From Woeseiaceae bacterium (lineage in GTDB: Bacteria > Pseudomonadota > Gammaproteobacteria > Steroidobacterales > Woeseiaceae): a stretch of DNA of 35,608 nt. The position numbers and the translations under genes are program-made. Shown in pieces: positions 27,033-34,742 of this stretch. The first letter of the stretch is position 1. Each line of letters begins with the position of its first letter. The DNA lies in NCBI GenBank assembly GCA_013001045.1, contig JABDNG010000114.1:1-35608 (forward strand), written 5' to 3'. The notes under the pieces were generated by a model that was given only the letters and a program-made list of their open reading frames with translations, was not told the origin of the DNA and made no database searches.

Positions 27033-27953
27033 ATGAAAATCTCGCGCCGACAATTCACGAAAGCCGGCCTCGCCGCCGCATCGCTGGCCGCGCTGGGCAG
27101 TTCCAACACGCTGGCCGGTCCCGCGCCGGGCATCCGCAAGGCCATTCCGTCGTCGGGCGAGACGCTGCCGATTATCGGCCTGGGGACGAATCGCTACGGC
27201 GTGGGTAACTCAGAAAAAGCGCGTGCGCCGCTTCGCGAGGCGCTTCTGCGCTTCCACCAGCTGGGTGGCACAGTTATCGATACGGCACCAATGTACCGCA
27301 CATCGGAATCCGTCTTGGGCGACCTGATCGCCGACCTCGGTATTCGCGACGACCTGTTCCTGGCGACCAAGACCGATCGCAAGGACGGTAGCGCAGGCAC
27401 GGTCACGCAAATGGACGAGTCGTTCGTCAAACTGAAGACTGACACTATCGACCTCATGCAGGTACATAACTTGCGTGGCTGGAAAGATGCGCTGCCCGTC
27501 ATGCGTGACTGGCAACAGGAAGGTCGCATTCGCTACATCGGCATCACGACGTCACGCGCCTCCCAATACGCCGAATTTGAGAAGGTAATGCGACAGGAAG
27601 ACCTGGATTTCATCCAGGTCAACTACTCACTAGAGCAACGTGAGGCAGCCGAGCGACTGTTGCCGCTGGCCGCTGATCGCGGCATGGGCGTGATTATCAA
27701 TCGCGCTTTCGGCGGCGGCCGAATTTTTGCCGAGGTCGATGGTCGGCAGTTACCCGACTGGGCGCGGGAGTTTGGCTGCGACAGCTGGGCGCAGTTCCTG
27801 CTGAAATACGCGATCGGTCATCCCGCCGCGACGCTCAGCATTCCGGGCATGACCAAGCTGCATCACGTCGATGACAATTTCGGTGCCGCAGAGGGCCGGC
27901 TGCCCAACGCCGACGAACGCAGGCGGCAGGAAATGTTTTTCGACAAGCTGTAG
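27033..27953 (+). CDS. Tat-exported aldo/keto reductase
   Basis: A 306-residue NAD(P)H-type aldo/keto reductase preceded by a twin-arginine signal (MKISRRQFTKAGLAAASLAA, cleavage around residue 28-30 after NTLAG). The catalytic tetrad is visible: Asp and Tyr in VIDTAPMYRTSE, Lys in LFLATKTD and His in LMQVHNL. ILNRAF-type residues near the C-terminus (IINRAFGGGR) fit the cofactor region. AGGAG six bases before the ATG supports the start. Export through Tat implies folding with cofactor in the cytoplasm before transport. It diverges from maoC across 116 bp. The substrate is unknown. Confidence 0.9.
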   Translation: MKISRRQFTKAGLAAASLAALGSSNTLAGPAPGIRKAIPSSGETLPIIGLGTNRYGVGNSEKARAPLREALLRFHQLGGTVIDTAPMYRTSESVLGDLIADLGIRDDLFLATKTDRKDGSAGTVTQMDESFVKLKTDTIDLMQVHNLRGWKDALPVMRDWQQEGRIRYIGITTSRASQYAEFEKVMRQEDLDFIQVNYSLEQREAAERLLPLAADRGMGVIINRAFGGGRIFAEVDGRQLPDWAREFGCDSWAQFLLKYAIGHPAATLSIPGMTKLHHVDDNFGAAEGRLPNADERRRQEMFFDKL

Positions 27954-27977
27954 TCGCGGAGCACTGCGCCAGCACGC

Positions 27978-28502
27978 TTATGCGGCGCGCTTGATCGCGT
28001 CGATAATAAGCTGCCTGGCCTCGTCCGCATTATGCCAGTCGCCAATCTTCACCCATTTGCCGGGCTCGAGGTCCTTGTAGTGCTCAAAGAAGTGCTCGAT
28101 CTGTTGCATCGTAATGTCGGGCAAGTCCGAATAGTTGAGTACGTGGTCGTAGCGTTTCGTCAGCGCATGTGAGGGCACGGCGATGATTTTCTCGTCCTGG
28201 CCGGCATTGTCCTCCATGATCAGAACTCCGATCGGCCTCACGTTAATCACGCATGCCGGCACCAACTCGCGCGTGTTGACGACCAGCACGTCGATCGGGT
28301 CGCCGTCCTCGGACAATGTGTGTGGGACAAAGCCATAATTACCCGGATACGACATCGGTGTATAGAGGAAGCGATCGACAACCAGCGTTCCGGCCTCCTT
28401 GTCGAGTTCGTATTTGATGGGCTGGCCGCCGAGCGGCACTTCAATGATGACGTTAACGTCGTCGGGCGGCTTATCGCCGATTGTAATGGCGTCGATACGC
28501 AT
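27978..28502 (-). CDS. ppa: Inorganic pyrophosphatase
   Basis: Soluble family I pyrophosphatase, 174 residues (E. coli type about 176). It hydrolyses pyrophosphate, driving biosynthetic reactions such as acetyl-CoA synthetase. Active-site segments are [30 protein letters not shown] and [10 protein letters not shown], with metal-binding aspartates intact. The start at 28502 ([17 protein letters not shown]) is preferred over a longer extension to 28571. It lies 84 bp after the calcium ATPase on the same strand, so it may have its own promoter. It is convergent with the aldo/keto reductase. Confidence 0.97.
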   Translation of the reverse strand: MRIDAITIGDKPPDDVNVIIEVPLGGQPIKYELDKEAGTLVVDRFLYTPMSYPGNYGFVPHTLSEDGDPIDVLVVNTRELVPACVINVRPIGVLIMEDNAGQDEKIIAVPSHALTKRYDHVLNYSDLPDITMQQIEHFFEHYKDLEPGKWVKIGDWHNADEARQLIIDAIKRAA

Positions 28503-28586
28503 GGGCTGATTCCTGAGTGATGGCTTGCGAACGATCGCTCGTGCGAGCGGCCGATATTTTAACGCGGTCACCGATGAAACGCTTGC

Positions 28587-31301
28587 CTAAGATTGCGCAC
28601 GGTGCCCGGCTACCTTGCTCACAATTGGCGCTGCCAGAAGGGGTACCAGGCTGGCCGGAAGTATCACTGCCCAGCCCCAGATACCCGGCGCGGTGAGTTT
28701 GAGCACGTCGCGTAATGGCGGCAGGTAGACTGCCGCGAGCACGAGGACCAGGCAAATAGCCAATGCGGCCCAGATCCAGCGGTTCCGAGTGATCTCGTTG
28801 TCAATCACGCGCTTGATGTCGTCGCGCATGTTAAAGACGTGCCACATCTGCGCCAAAGCCAGGGTCCCGAAGGCAACCGTCACCGCTTGCTGTTGATTGA
28901 AACCGAGGTAATAGAACGAGGTCGCCATGGCGGCCAATACGGCGGCCGCCATGATCACGCCATGAAGGCCGATAAGGATCCAGTGCTTGCGCGTCAAAAC
29001 GCGCTCTGTCGCAGGCCTGGGCGGTTTTGTCATCAGCAGCTGCGAGCCCTCGCCAACGCCAAGTGCCAGCGCCGGGAATACATCCGTGACGAGATTCAGA
29101 AACAGGATTTGTAACGGCAACAACGGTAAAGGTGCGCCTGCAATCGTTGCAATACTGACAACGAGAACCTCGCTCGTATTGCACGACAGGAGGTAAACGA
29201 CGAACTTTCGAATGTTGCCGAAGATGCCTCGGCCATAAGCAACGGCCGAGACAATTGTGTTGAACTCATCGTCCTGTAAAACCATCACGGCTGCCTCTTT
29301 CGCGACGGCCGTACCGCGCAAACCCATGGCGACGCCGATATCGGCTTTCTTCAGCGCTGGCGCATCATTGACGCCATCACCCGTCATGGCGACAACATGA
29401 CCATTCTGCTGGTACAGGTCGATCAGTCTGAGCTTTTGCTCCGGCGTCACGCGTGAGAATACGCGCGCGCCAAGCAGCTCCTCAGTGCGACTGTCGGCAA
29501 ACAACTGGTCGACTTCCGGGCCGCCCAGGAAACGCTCAGGCCCGAGGGAGGCGCTGACGACGCCGGTCGCTGTCGCGATATTCCGTGCGGTCGCGGCATG
29601 GTCACCGGTGACCATGACAACCGAAATGCCCGCCTCGTGACAGCGCCGAATAGCAAGATCTACGCCGTCCCGTGCCGGATCTTGCATACCAACGATGCCG
29701 AGCAGCACAAGCTGACTGTAAGGATCAGCTTTTTCATCGTCGCTGCTTTTTTTCGCGACGGCAATCGTGCGCAGACCTTTCTCGCCTAGCTGTTCAGCTC
29801 GCAGCAACCAGTCGTGACGACTTGCCGCATCGAGCGGCCTATCGCCGTTGGCGCTGCGTATCGTCACACATCCCGGTATGACGGTTTCAGGTGCGCCTTT
29901 GACCGCAACCAGCAACCCGCCGCTGTCCCGGTGCCAGGTCGCCATGCGTTTCGAATCCGGATCAAACGGATCCTCATGAATCTCGGGAACAGTTTTTAAG
30001 AGCTCATGGCGCCAGATACCGCGAGCCGACGCGGCGACGAGCAACGCAACCTCTGTCGGATCACCAATGCCCGCCTGTTGCTCCTCGTCGGCAAGGTTCA
30101 GCGATGCATTGTTACAAAGGGCGGCCGTTTCCAGGAGTTCGTCCAGCAATGCCGCCGCGCGCTCATCGGCTTCTCTGCCATCGACATGGAACGTTCCGCG
30201 CGCACGGCGCTCCGCACCCTCGACACTTACGTCGGCGCCGGCGAGCCGCACCGTTGACACAGCCATGCGGTTTTCGGTCAGCGTTCCCGTCTTGTCCGTG
30301 AGAATCACGCTCGTGGCGCCCAGCGTTTCGACGGCCGACAGCCGCGTAATCAAAGCATTGCGTTTCGCCATCCTCCACATGCCGCGCGCAAGTGCGATAG
30401 TCGCGACAATGGCGAGCCCCTCGGGTATCGCGGCGACCGACAGGGCAATGGCAACCTCGATCGCGAGAAACAGCTCGCGACCGCTGAGAATTCCGACGAA
30501 CGCGATTACCACGGCGATTCCGATAATTGCCCAGGCCAGACGGGCGCCGAGCGCATTCAAGCGTTTCTCGAGTGGTGTTTGTTGCGCGCGCGCGTGCGCC
30601 ACCTGTTCAAAGATCTTGCCAAACTCGGTTGTCTTGCCGGTACCGACAACGACACCCTTGCCCGATCCGCGAGTGACAGAAGTTCCTTTGAACGCCATAT
30701 TCTGACGGTCCAGCACGGGGGTTTCCTCGTCCAGTTTTTCCGTGTGCTTGTGGACGGGAAGCGATTCACCCGTCATCGTCGACTCATCAATGGTGAGTTT
30801 TGATGCCGCAATGAGCCGCATGTCTGCTACAACGAGATCACCCGCCTCAAACAACACGATGTCCCCGGGTACGAGCTGCTCGGCCGCCGTCGTGCAGACT
30901 TTTCCGCTGCGTAATACGACGCAATCGACACGCACAAACCCCCTGAGCGCTTCCATGGAGCGTACCGCGCGCCACTCCGTCAAGAAGCCGATCAGCGCGT
31001 TGATCAGAATGACCGCGAATATCGCAATACCCTCCGCAAAGTCAGAAAAAAGAAACGCCAGCGCGCCAGCGACCAGCAACAGGATTACGACGATGCTCCT
31101 GAATTGCGCGAGGAGTATGGACACGCCGTGGCGGGGACGGGTTGTTTCGAGCTCGTTACGACCGAAGGTTCGTTGGCGCTTCAACACCTCGTCGGCGCCA
31201 AGCCCGACGTCCGGGTCAACGGACAAGGTCTCCAGGACGACGTCGGCGCCTTGGCTCCAGGCACACGAATTCTGATTAGCTGGCGGGGCCACGGGCTTCA
31301 T
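28587..31301 (-). CDS. Calcium-transporting P-type ATPase (P2A, SERCA-like)
   Basis: A 904-residue P-type ATPase that should pump Ca2+ out of the cytoplasm. Machinery motifs: TGES (177-180), phosphorylated Asp336 in DKTGTLT, KGAPE (468-472) and GDGVND (641-646). Calcium-site residues match SERCA: Glu294 in PEGL of helix 4, Asn708 and Glu711 in helix 5, and Asn736, Thr739 and Asp740 in FLNLVTD of helix 6. Note PEGLA instead of PEGLP. About ten membrane helices are expected. The true ATG is at 31301 and shares one base with the stop of the LOG gene (TGATG); a TTG one codon earlier is less likely. It is the fourth gene of a string with a calcium/sodium antiporter. Confidence 0.94.
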   Translation of the reverse strand: MKPVAPPANQNSCAWSQGADVVLETLSVDPDVGLGADEVLKRQRTFGRNELETTRPRHGVSILLAQFRSIVVILLLVAGALAFLFSDFAEGIAIFAVILINALIGFLTEWRAVRSMEALRGFVRVDCVVLRSGKVCTTAAEQLVPGDIVLFEAGDLVVADMRLIAASKLTIDESTMTGESLPVHKHTEKLDEETPVLDRQNMAFKGTSVTRGSGKGVVVGTGKTTEFGKIFEQVAHARAQQTPLEKRLNALGARLAWAIIGIAVVIAFVGILSGRELFLAIEVAIALSVAAIPEGLAIVATIALARGMWRMAKRNALITRLSAVETLGATSVILTDKTGTLTENRMAVSTVRLAGADVSVEGAERRARGTFHVDGREADERAAALLDELLETAALCNNASLNLADEEQQAGIGDPTEVALLVAASARGIWRHELLKTVPEIHEDPFDPDSKRMATWHRDSGGLLVAVKGAPETVIPGCVTIRSANGDRPLDAASRHDWLLRAEQLGEKGLRTIAVAKKSSDDEKADPYSQLVLLGIVGMQDPARDGVDLAIRRCHEAGISVVMVTGDHAATARNIATATGVVSASLGPERFLGGPEVDQLFADSRTEELLGARVFSRVTPEQKLRLIDLYQQNGHVVAMTGDGVNDAPALKKADIGVAMGLRGTAVAKEAAVMVLQDDEFNTIVSAVAYGRGIFGNIRKFVVYLLSCNTSEVLVVSIATIAGAPLPLLPLQILFLNLVTDVFPALALGVGEGSQLLMTKPPRPATERVLTRKHWILIGLHGVIMAAAVLAAMATSFYYLGFNQQQAVTVAFGTLALAQMWHVFNMRDDIKRVIDNEITRNRWIWAALAICLVLVLAAVYLPPLRDVLKLTAPGIWGWAVILPASLVPLLAAPIVSKVAGHRAQS

Positions 31302-32041
31302 CAATCGTCATCACAGAAGAGCGGCACGCCCGCATCGGCATGCCAGTCGACGATGCCGTCCCAGATCTGATCTGCCGTTTCTGCATACCAGAACAGTTGT
31401 CGATCGACTGAATCTATCAATCCCCATTCGGCGAGAAAATCGATATCGATAACACGCCGCCAGAATCCTTCACCAACCAGAATAACGGGAAGAGGTTCGA
31501 TTCTCCGACATTGCACCAGGTTCAAGGTCTCGAACAACTCATCCAAGGTACCGAAGCCGCCGGGAAAGACGACCAGTGCTTTCGCGCGAACCAGGAAATG
31601 CAGTTTGCGAATCGCGAAGTACTGGAAATTGAAGCTAAGCCCGTCACTGATGAAGCGATTCGGAACCTGCTCGTGCGGCAACCGGATATTGAGGCCGATG
31701 CTTTTCGCGCCGACGTCGCTGGCGCCACGATTCGCGGCCTCCATGATTCCGGGGCCGCCCCCGGTCATCAATGTCAGCCGACAGTCTTTCGGACCTTGCC
31801 CCGAGCGCCCCACGATGGCGCCGAAGTCACGGGCGATTCGGTAGTAGCCCGCTGCGCCGGCGTCCGGGAGCTGTTCGGAATCGGGGACGCGCGTGCCGCC
31901 GAATACAACGATCGTGTGCTGTATACCATGCTCGCGCATCGCAAGTTCGGTCTTGAGATAGCCGTCGGCAAGACGCTCCGCGCGACGCAGGGCGTCAGCG
32001 GGTATCTCGAGCCCGGTAACTTCCGAGATCTTAAGTTTCAT
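31301..32041 (-). CDS. LOG-family protein (putative nucleotide 5'-monophosphate phosphoribohydrolase)
   Basis: A 246-residue Rossmann-type protein of the LOG/TIGR00730-like group, often mislabelled lysine decarboxylase. Signature motifs are GGGPGIMEA (94-102) and PGGFGTLDE (160-168). Characterised LOG proteins cleave AMP or cytokinin ribotides to free the base; in bacteria the PpnN relatives cleave nucleotide monophosphates. There is a roughly 75-residue N-terminal part (from EIPADALRR) rather than the short plant form. It starts 18 bp after the beta-CASP gene and its stop overlaps the ATPase start. Why it sits between calcium transport genes is unknown. Confidence 0.9.
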   Translation of the reverse strand: MKLKISEVTGLEIPADALRRAERLADGYLKTELAMREHGIQHTIVVFGGTRVPDSEQLPDAGAAGYYRIARDFGAIVGRSGQGPKDCRLTLMTGGGPGIMEAANRGASDVGAKSIGLNIRLPHEQVPNRFISDGLSFNFQYFAIRKLHFLVRAKALVVFPGGFGTLDELFETLNLVQCRRIEPLPVILVGEGFWRRVIDIDFLAEWGLIDSVDRQLFWYAETADQIWDGIVDWHADAGVPLFCDDD

Positions 32042-32059
32042 AAACCTAGCCGCCGCCTC

Positions 32060-33445
32060 TCAGATCCGAATCGTCTGGCCCCGTTCCGCGATGAACACCG
32101 GTGCGCGCAGGTCCTTACGCACCTTCTTCGCCAACGCGCTTTGAGCATCGGGTTCGCCATGCACCAGGTACAACGGCGGCCGATTCCTGAATGCCTCATA
32201 CCATGTGATCAGGTCGGCCTGGTCGGCATGGGCCGACAGCCCGCCGATCGTATGCAGTTGGATGCGAACGCGGTACTCCTCGCCATAGAGCTTGATCGTT
32301 TCGGCGCCATCGACGAGCCGCCGACCGAGGGTACCGTAGGCCTGGAAACCCACGATCACGAGGTGACACTCGGGTCGCCAGACGTTGTTTTTCAGGTGAT
32401 GCAGGATGCGTCCGCCGCTGCACATGCCGCTACCGGCGATGATGATTGCGCCCGATTCTATTTCGTTGATGCGCATCGACTCTTCCGGACTCAGCGTCTG
32501 ATGATAATTCGGCAACTCGGGCAAGTTCGAATCCGGCCCGAACAACTTTGCGCCATAGAGATGCCGAAACCTCGAATACACGGCCGTCGCCTCGATAGCC
32601 ATGGGGCTGTCGAGGTAAATCTGCCACCGGTCGAGGTGCCAGCGATTGTAGTTCTCCGCCATCAGGTACAGCAGATCCTGCGTCCGACCCACCGTAAACG
32701 CAGGAATAAGAATATTCCCCTGACCGGCACTGGCAGTCTCGAACACCCCCGTCAGTTCATCCATCGTATCGTCGAACGATCGGTGCAGGCGATCGCCGTA
32801 GGTACTTTCCATTAACACGGCATCGGCCTGTGGAAGGACGGCCGGAGGGTTCATGACCGGCGCATCCCGGAAGCCGATGTCTCCGCTGAACACCAGGGTC
32901 CTGCTTGTGGAGTCGCTCGTGTACGTCAGTTCGACGATAGCGGCTCCGAGGATGTGGCCGGCGTCGAAGAAGCGCAGCGTCAGCCCGGGCACCACCGTCA
33001 CTTCGTCGCCGTAAGCAGCACCTTTGAATAGAGTCAGGCAATTCTCGGCATCCTCTCGCGTGTACAAGGGCTTGATCAGCGCCTGCCCTTTGCGCCGGCG
33101 TTTGCGGTTCTCCCACTCGGCGTCCTTCTCATTCAGGTAGCCGGAATCCGGCAACATAATTTCGCACAGCGCTTTTGTCGCGTTCTGCACATAAACAGGT
33201 CCGTCGTAGCCTTGTTTGGCGAGCAGCGGCACTCGTCCGGAATGGTCGATATGCGCGTGACTGAGAATGACGGCGTCGATCTCGCCGACCGAAACCGGAA
33301 ACGGGTCACTATTGCGTTTTTCGTTGTCCGCACCGCCCTGAATGAGCCCACACTCGAGCAACACTGTGTGCGAATCGGTTCGTAATACATACAGGGATCC
33401 TGTTACTTCGCCCGTCGCACCAAAGAACTGCAGCTGGAAACTCAT
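32060..33445 (-). CDS. Metallo-beta-lactamase fold hydrolase with beta-CASP and RMMBL domains
   Basis: A 461-residue enzyme related to CPSF-type and archaeal/bacterial beta-CASP nucleases. Zinc motif HAHIDH (63-68) lies in the N-terminal metallo-lactamase domain; a beta-CASP insert (DLLYLMAENYNRWH through AIEATAVYSRFRHLY) follows; GSGMCSGGRILHHL and the C-terminal HADQADLITWYEA are typical of the RMMBL part. Members cleave RNA or, in some cases, have unknown hydrolase activity. The ATG at 33445 (MSFQLQFFGATGEVTGS) is clearly the start and overlaps the antiporter stop by four bases (ATGA). No membrane segment. Confidence 0.9.
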   Translation of the reverse strand: MSFQLQFFGATGEVTGSLYVLRTDSHTVLLECGLIQGGADNEKRNSDPFPVSVGEIDAVILSHAHIDHSGRVPLLAKQGYDGPVYVQNATKALCEIMLPDSGYLNEKDAEWENRKRRRKGQALIKPLYTREDAENCLTLFKGAAYGDEVTVVPGLTLRFFDAGHILGAAIVELTYTSDSTSRTLVFSGDIGFRDAPVMNPPAVLPQADAVLMESTYGDRLHRSFDDTMDELTGVFETASAGQGNILIPAFTVGRTQDLLYLMAENYNRWHLDRWQIYLDSPMAIEATAVYSRFRHLYGAKLFGPDSNLPELPNYHQTLSPEESMRINEIESGAIIIAGSGMCSGGRILHHLKNNVWRPECHLVIVGFQAYGTLGRRLVDGAETIKLYGEEYRVRIQLHTIGGLSAHADQADLITWYEAFRNRPPLYLVHGEPDAQSALAKKVRKDLRAPVFIAERGQTIRI

Positions 33446-34386
33446 TGAAACGCTCCGAGAAACTTCATCACGACATAGGCGATATACAGCGTGAGAATAA
33501 TAATCGCCTCGAACTTCTGAATACCAACCTTCCTGATGAAGAAAAATAACACGACCAAAGTCAGACCAAACAGGAACGGGATTTCCTGTCGCCACATGTC
33601 CGAACTGAACTCAAGACCCGCGATCGCTGCGGCAACGCCGATTGGCACTAACGTATCGAAGACGTTGCTGCCGATCAGATTACCGACCGACAGGGTAGCG
33701 CGTCGTTTCAGCATGGCGCCTATCGAGATGGACAATTCCGGCAAGCTGCTCCCCAATCCAATGATGACAATCGCGACGAACGATTGCTCGATGTTAAATG
33801 CGATCGCTACAGACACTGCGGATGAAACGGTGAGCTCTGCACTGCCAACGACAACGACCAACCCAATGACAAGATAAGCCAGCGATAGCGCAAAACTGCT
33901 TTCGGACGCTCCCTTGGTGCTATGCCCGAGCGTAACTACGTCAACAAATATGAAAAAAAGGTAGCCCACATACAGCAGCGCCAAAATAATACCTTCGACT
34001 CGTGTGATCTGGCCATCGAGTCCGAAGATGGCCAGCAGGACCAGCGAACCAAGCAACACGCTTCCTTGCTGGTACACCACCTTCTTCGGCAATTTGAGGA
34101 AGCCGATTAATCCCGCCACACCGAGTACAAAACCAATCTGTCCCAGGCAACTGCCGAGCGCACTACCGACGACGACGTCGGAAGCCTCACCTGCGCGCAG
34201 GTTCCAGATCGCCGCGTCCACGGCTATGGCGAGTTCGGGCAGATCGCTGCCAATAGACAGCACTGTGAGCCCGACAATGAATTCTGGAACGCCCAATCGA
34301 TCGGCGACAGCGACCGCCCCGTGGATGGTCAATTCGGTTCCCAGCCAGAGCCCGGCAAGACCTGCAATTAATGCAATTAACTCCAT
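33442..34386 (-). CDS. Calcium/sodium antiporter-type CaCA membrane protein
   Basis: A 314-residue protein with about ten membrane helices and the two inverted alpha-repeats of the CaCA family, which exchanges Ca2+ for Na+ or H+. Repeat 2 is canonical: GLGSSLPELSISIGAML, then GSNVFDTLVP. Repeat 1 is unusual: GSDLPELAIAV (46-56) has Asp48 where Ser/Thr is common, and GSALGSCLGQIG (74-85) replaces the usual GSNxxN. The protein is slightly shorter than most. It begins 31 bp after the cbpM stop, without a clear ribosome-binding site, and its stop overlaps the beta-CASP start. The ion it carries is inferred from family and from the calcium ATPase in the same gene string. Confidence 0.88.
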   Translation of the reverse strand: MELIALIAGLAGLWLGTELTIHGAVAVADRLGVPEFIVGLTVLSIGSDLPELAIAVDAAIWNLRAGEASDVVVGSALGSCLGQIGFVLGVAGLIGFLKLPKKVVYQQGSVLLGSLVLLAIFGLDGQITRVEGIILALLYVGYLFFIFVDVVTLGHSTKGASESSFALSLAYLVIGLVVVVGSAELTVSSAVSVAIAFNIEQSFVAIVIIGLGSSLPELSISIGAMLKRRATLSVGNLIGSNVFDTLVPIGVAAAIAGLEFSSDMWRQEIPFLFGLTLVVLFFFIRKVGIQKFEAIIILTLYIAYVVMKFLGAFQ

Positions 34387-34417
34387 GGTGGGTAGTTACC
34401 GGGCGATATCATCAGGT

Positions 34418-34735
34418 TCAGGTGCCTTCGTCTTTCTCAAATCGGCGCAGACGCTCGCGCATGGTCTCGATTTCTTCTATCAGGTCGAGCGCAAGCGCGA
34501 CACCCGCGAGATTGATCTTGAGGTCATGCTGCAGGCGCATGGCAGCGTGCGCCCGCTTCAAACTCGTACCTGAAAATCGCCATTGTTGCGGTTGCTGACC
34601 GACAGGCTCCAATACGCCCTCGTGCACGAGTTCGATAACCCATTCGATGGATGTCGAACAGGCCCGCGTGAGTTCTGCCGTCGTCAATTCCGTCCGGTCA
34701 TCGAGCAGGTCCCCGGTGAGTGTTTTCTGTGTCAT
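34418..34735 (-). CDS. cbpM: Chaperone modulator CbpM
   Basis: A 105-residue MerR-like helical protein that binds the J domain of CbpA and inhibits its co-chaperone and DNA-binding activity. The LTTAELTRACSTSIEWVIELV helix-turn-helix-like start, WRFSGTSLKRAHAAMRLQHD and the helical LALDLIEEIETMRERLRRF tail are typical. ATG at 34735 has GAGG two bases upstream; a longer extension to 34813 would overlap cbpA. It lies seven bases after the cbpA stop, the usual pairing. Confidence 0.92.
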   Translation of the reverse strand: MTQKTLTGDLLDDRTELTTAELTRACSTSIEWVIELVHEGVLEPVGQQPQQWRFSGTSLKRAHAAMRLQHDLKINLAGVALALDLIEEIETMRERLRRFEKDEGT

Positions 34736-34742
34736 GGCCTCT

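Noticed and set aside
28536..28549. CGCTCG/CGAGCG hairpin between the calcium ATPase and ppa as a terminator
   Set aside because: The stem is short and no T-run follows on the minus strand, where both flanking genes are read; the short TTTT on the plus strand is 7 bases away and no plus-strand gene ends there.
31511..32815. Plus-strand open frame of 434 codons opposite the LOG and beta-CASP genes
   Set aside because: It spans the junction of two real genes on the other strand and has no known motif.
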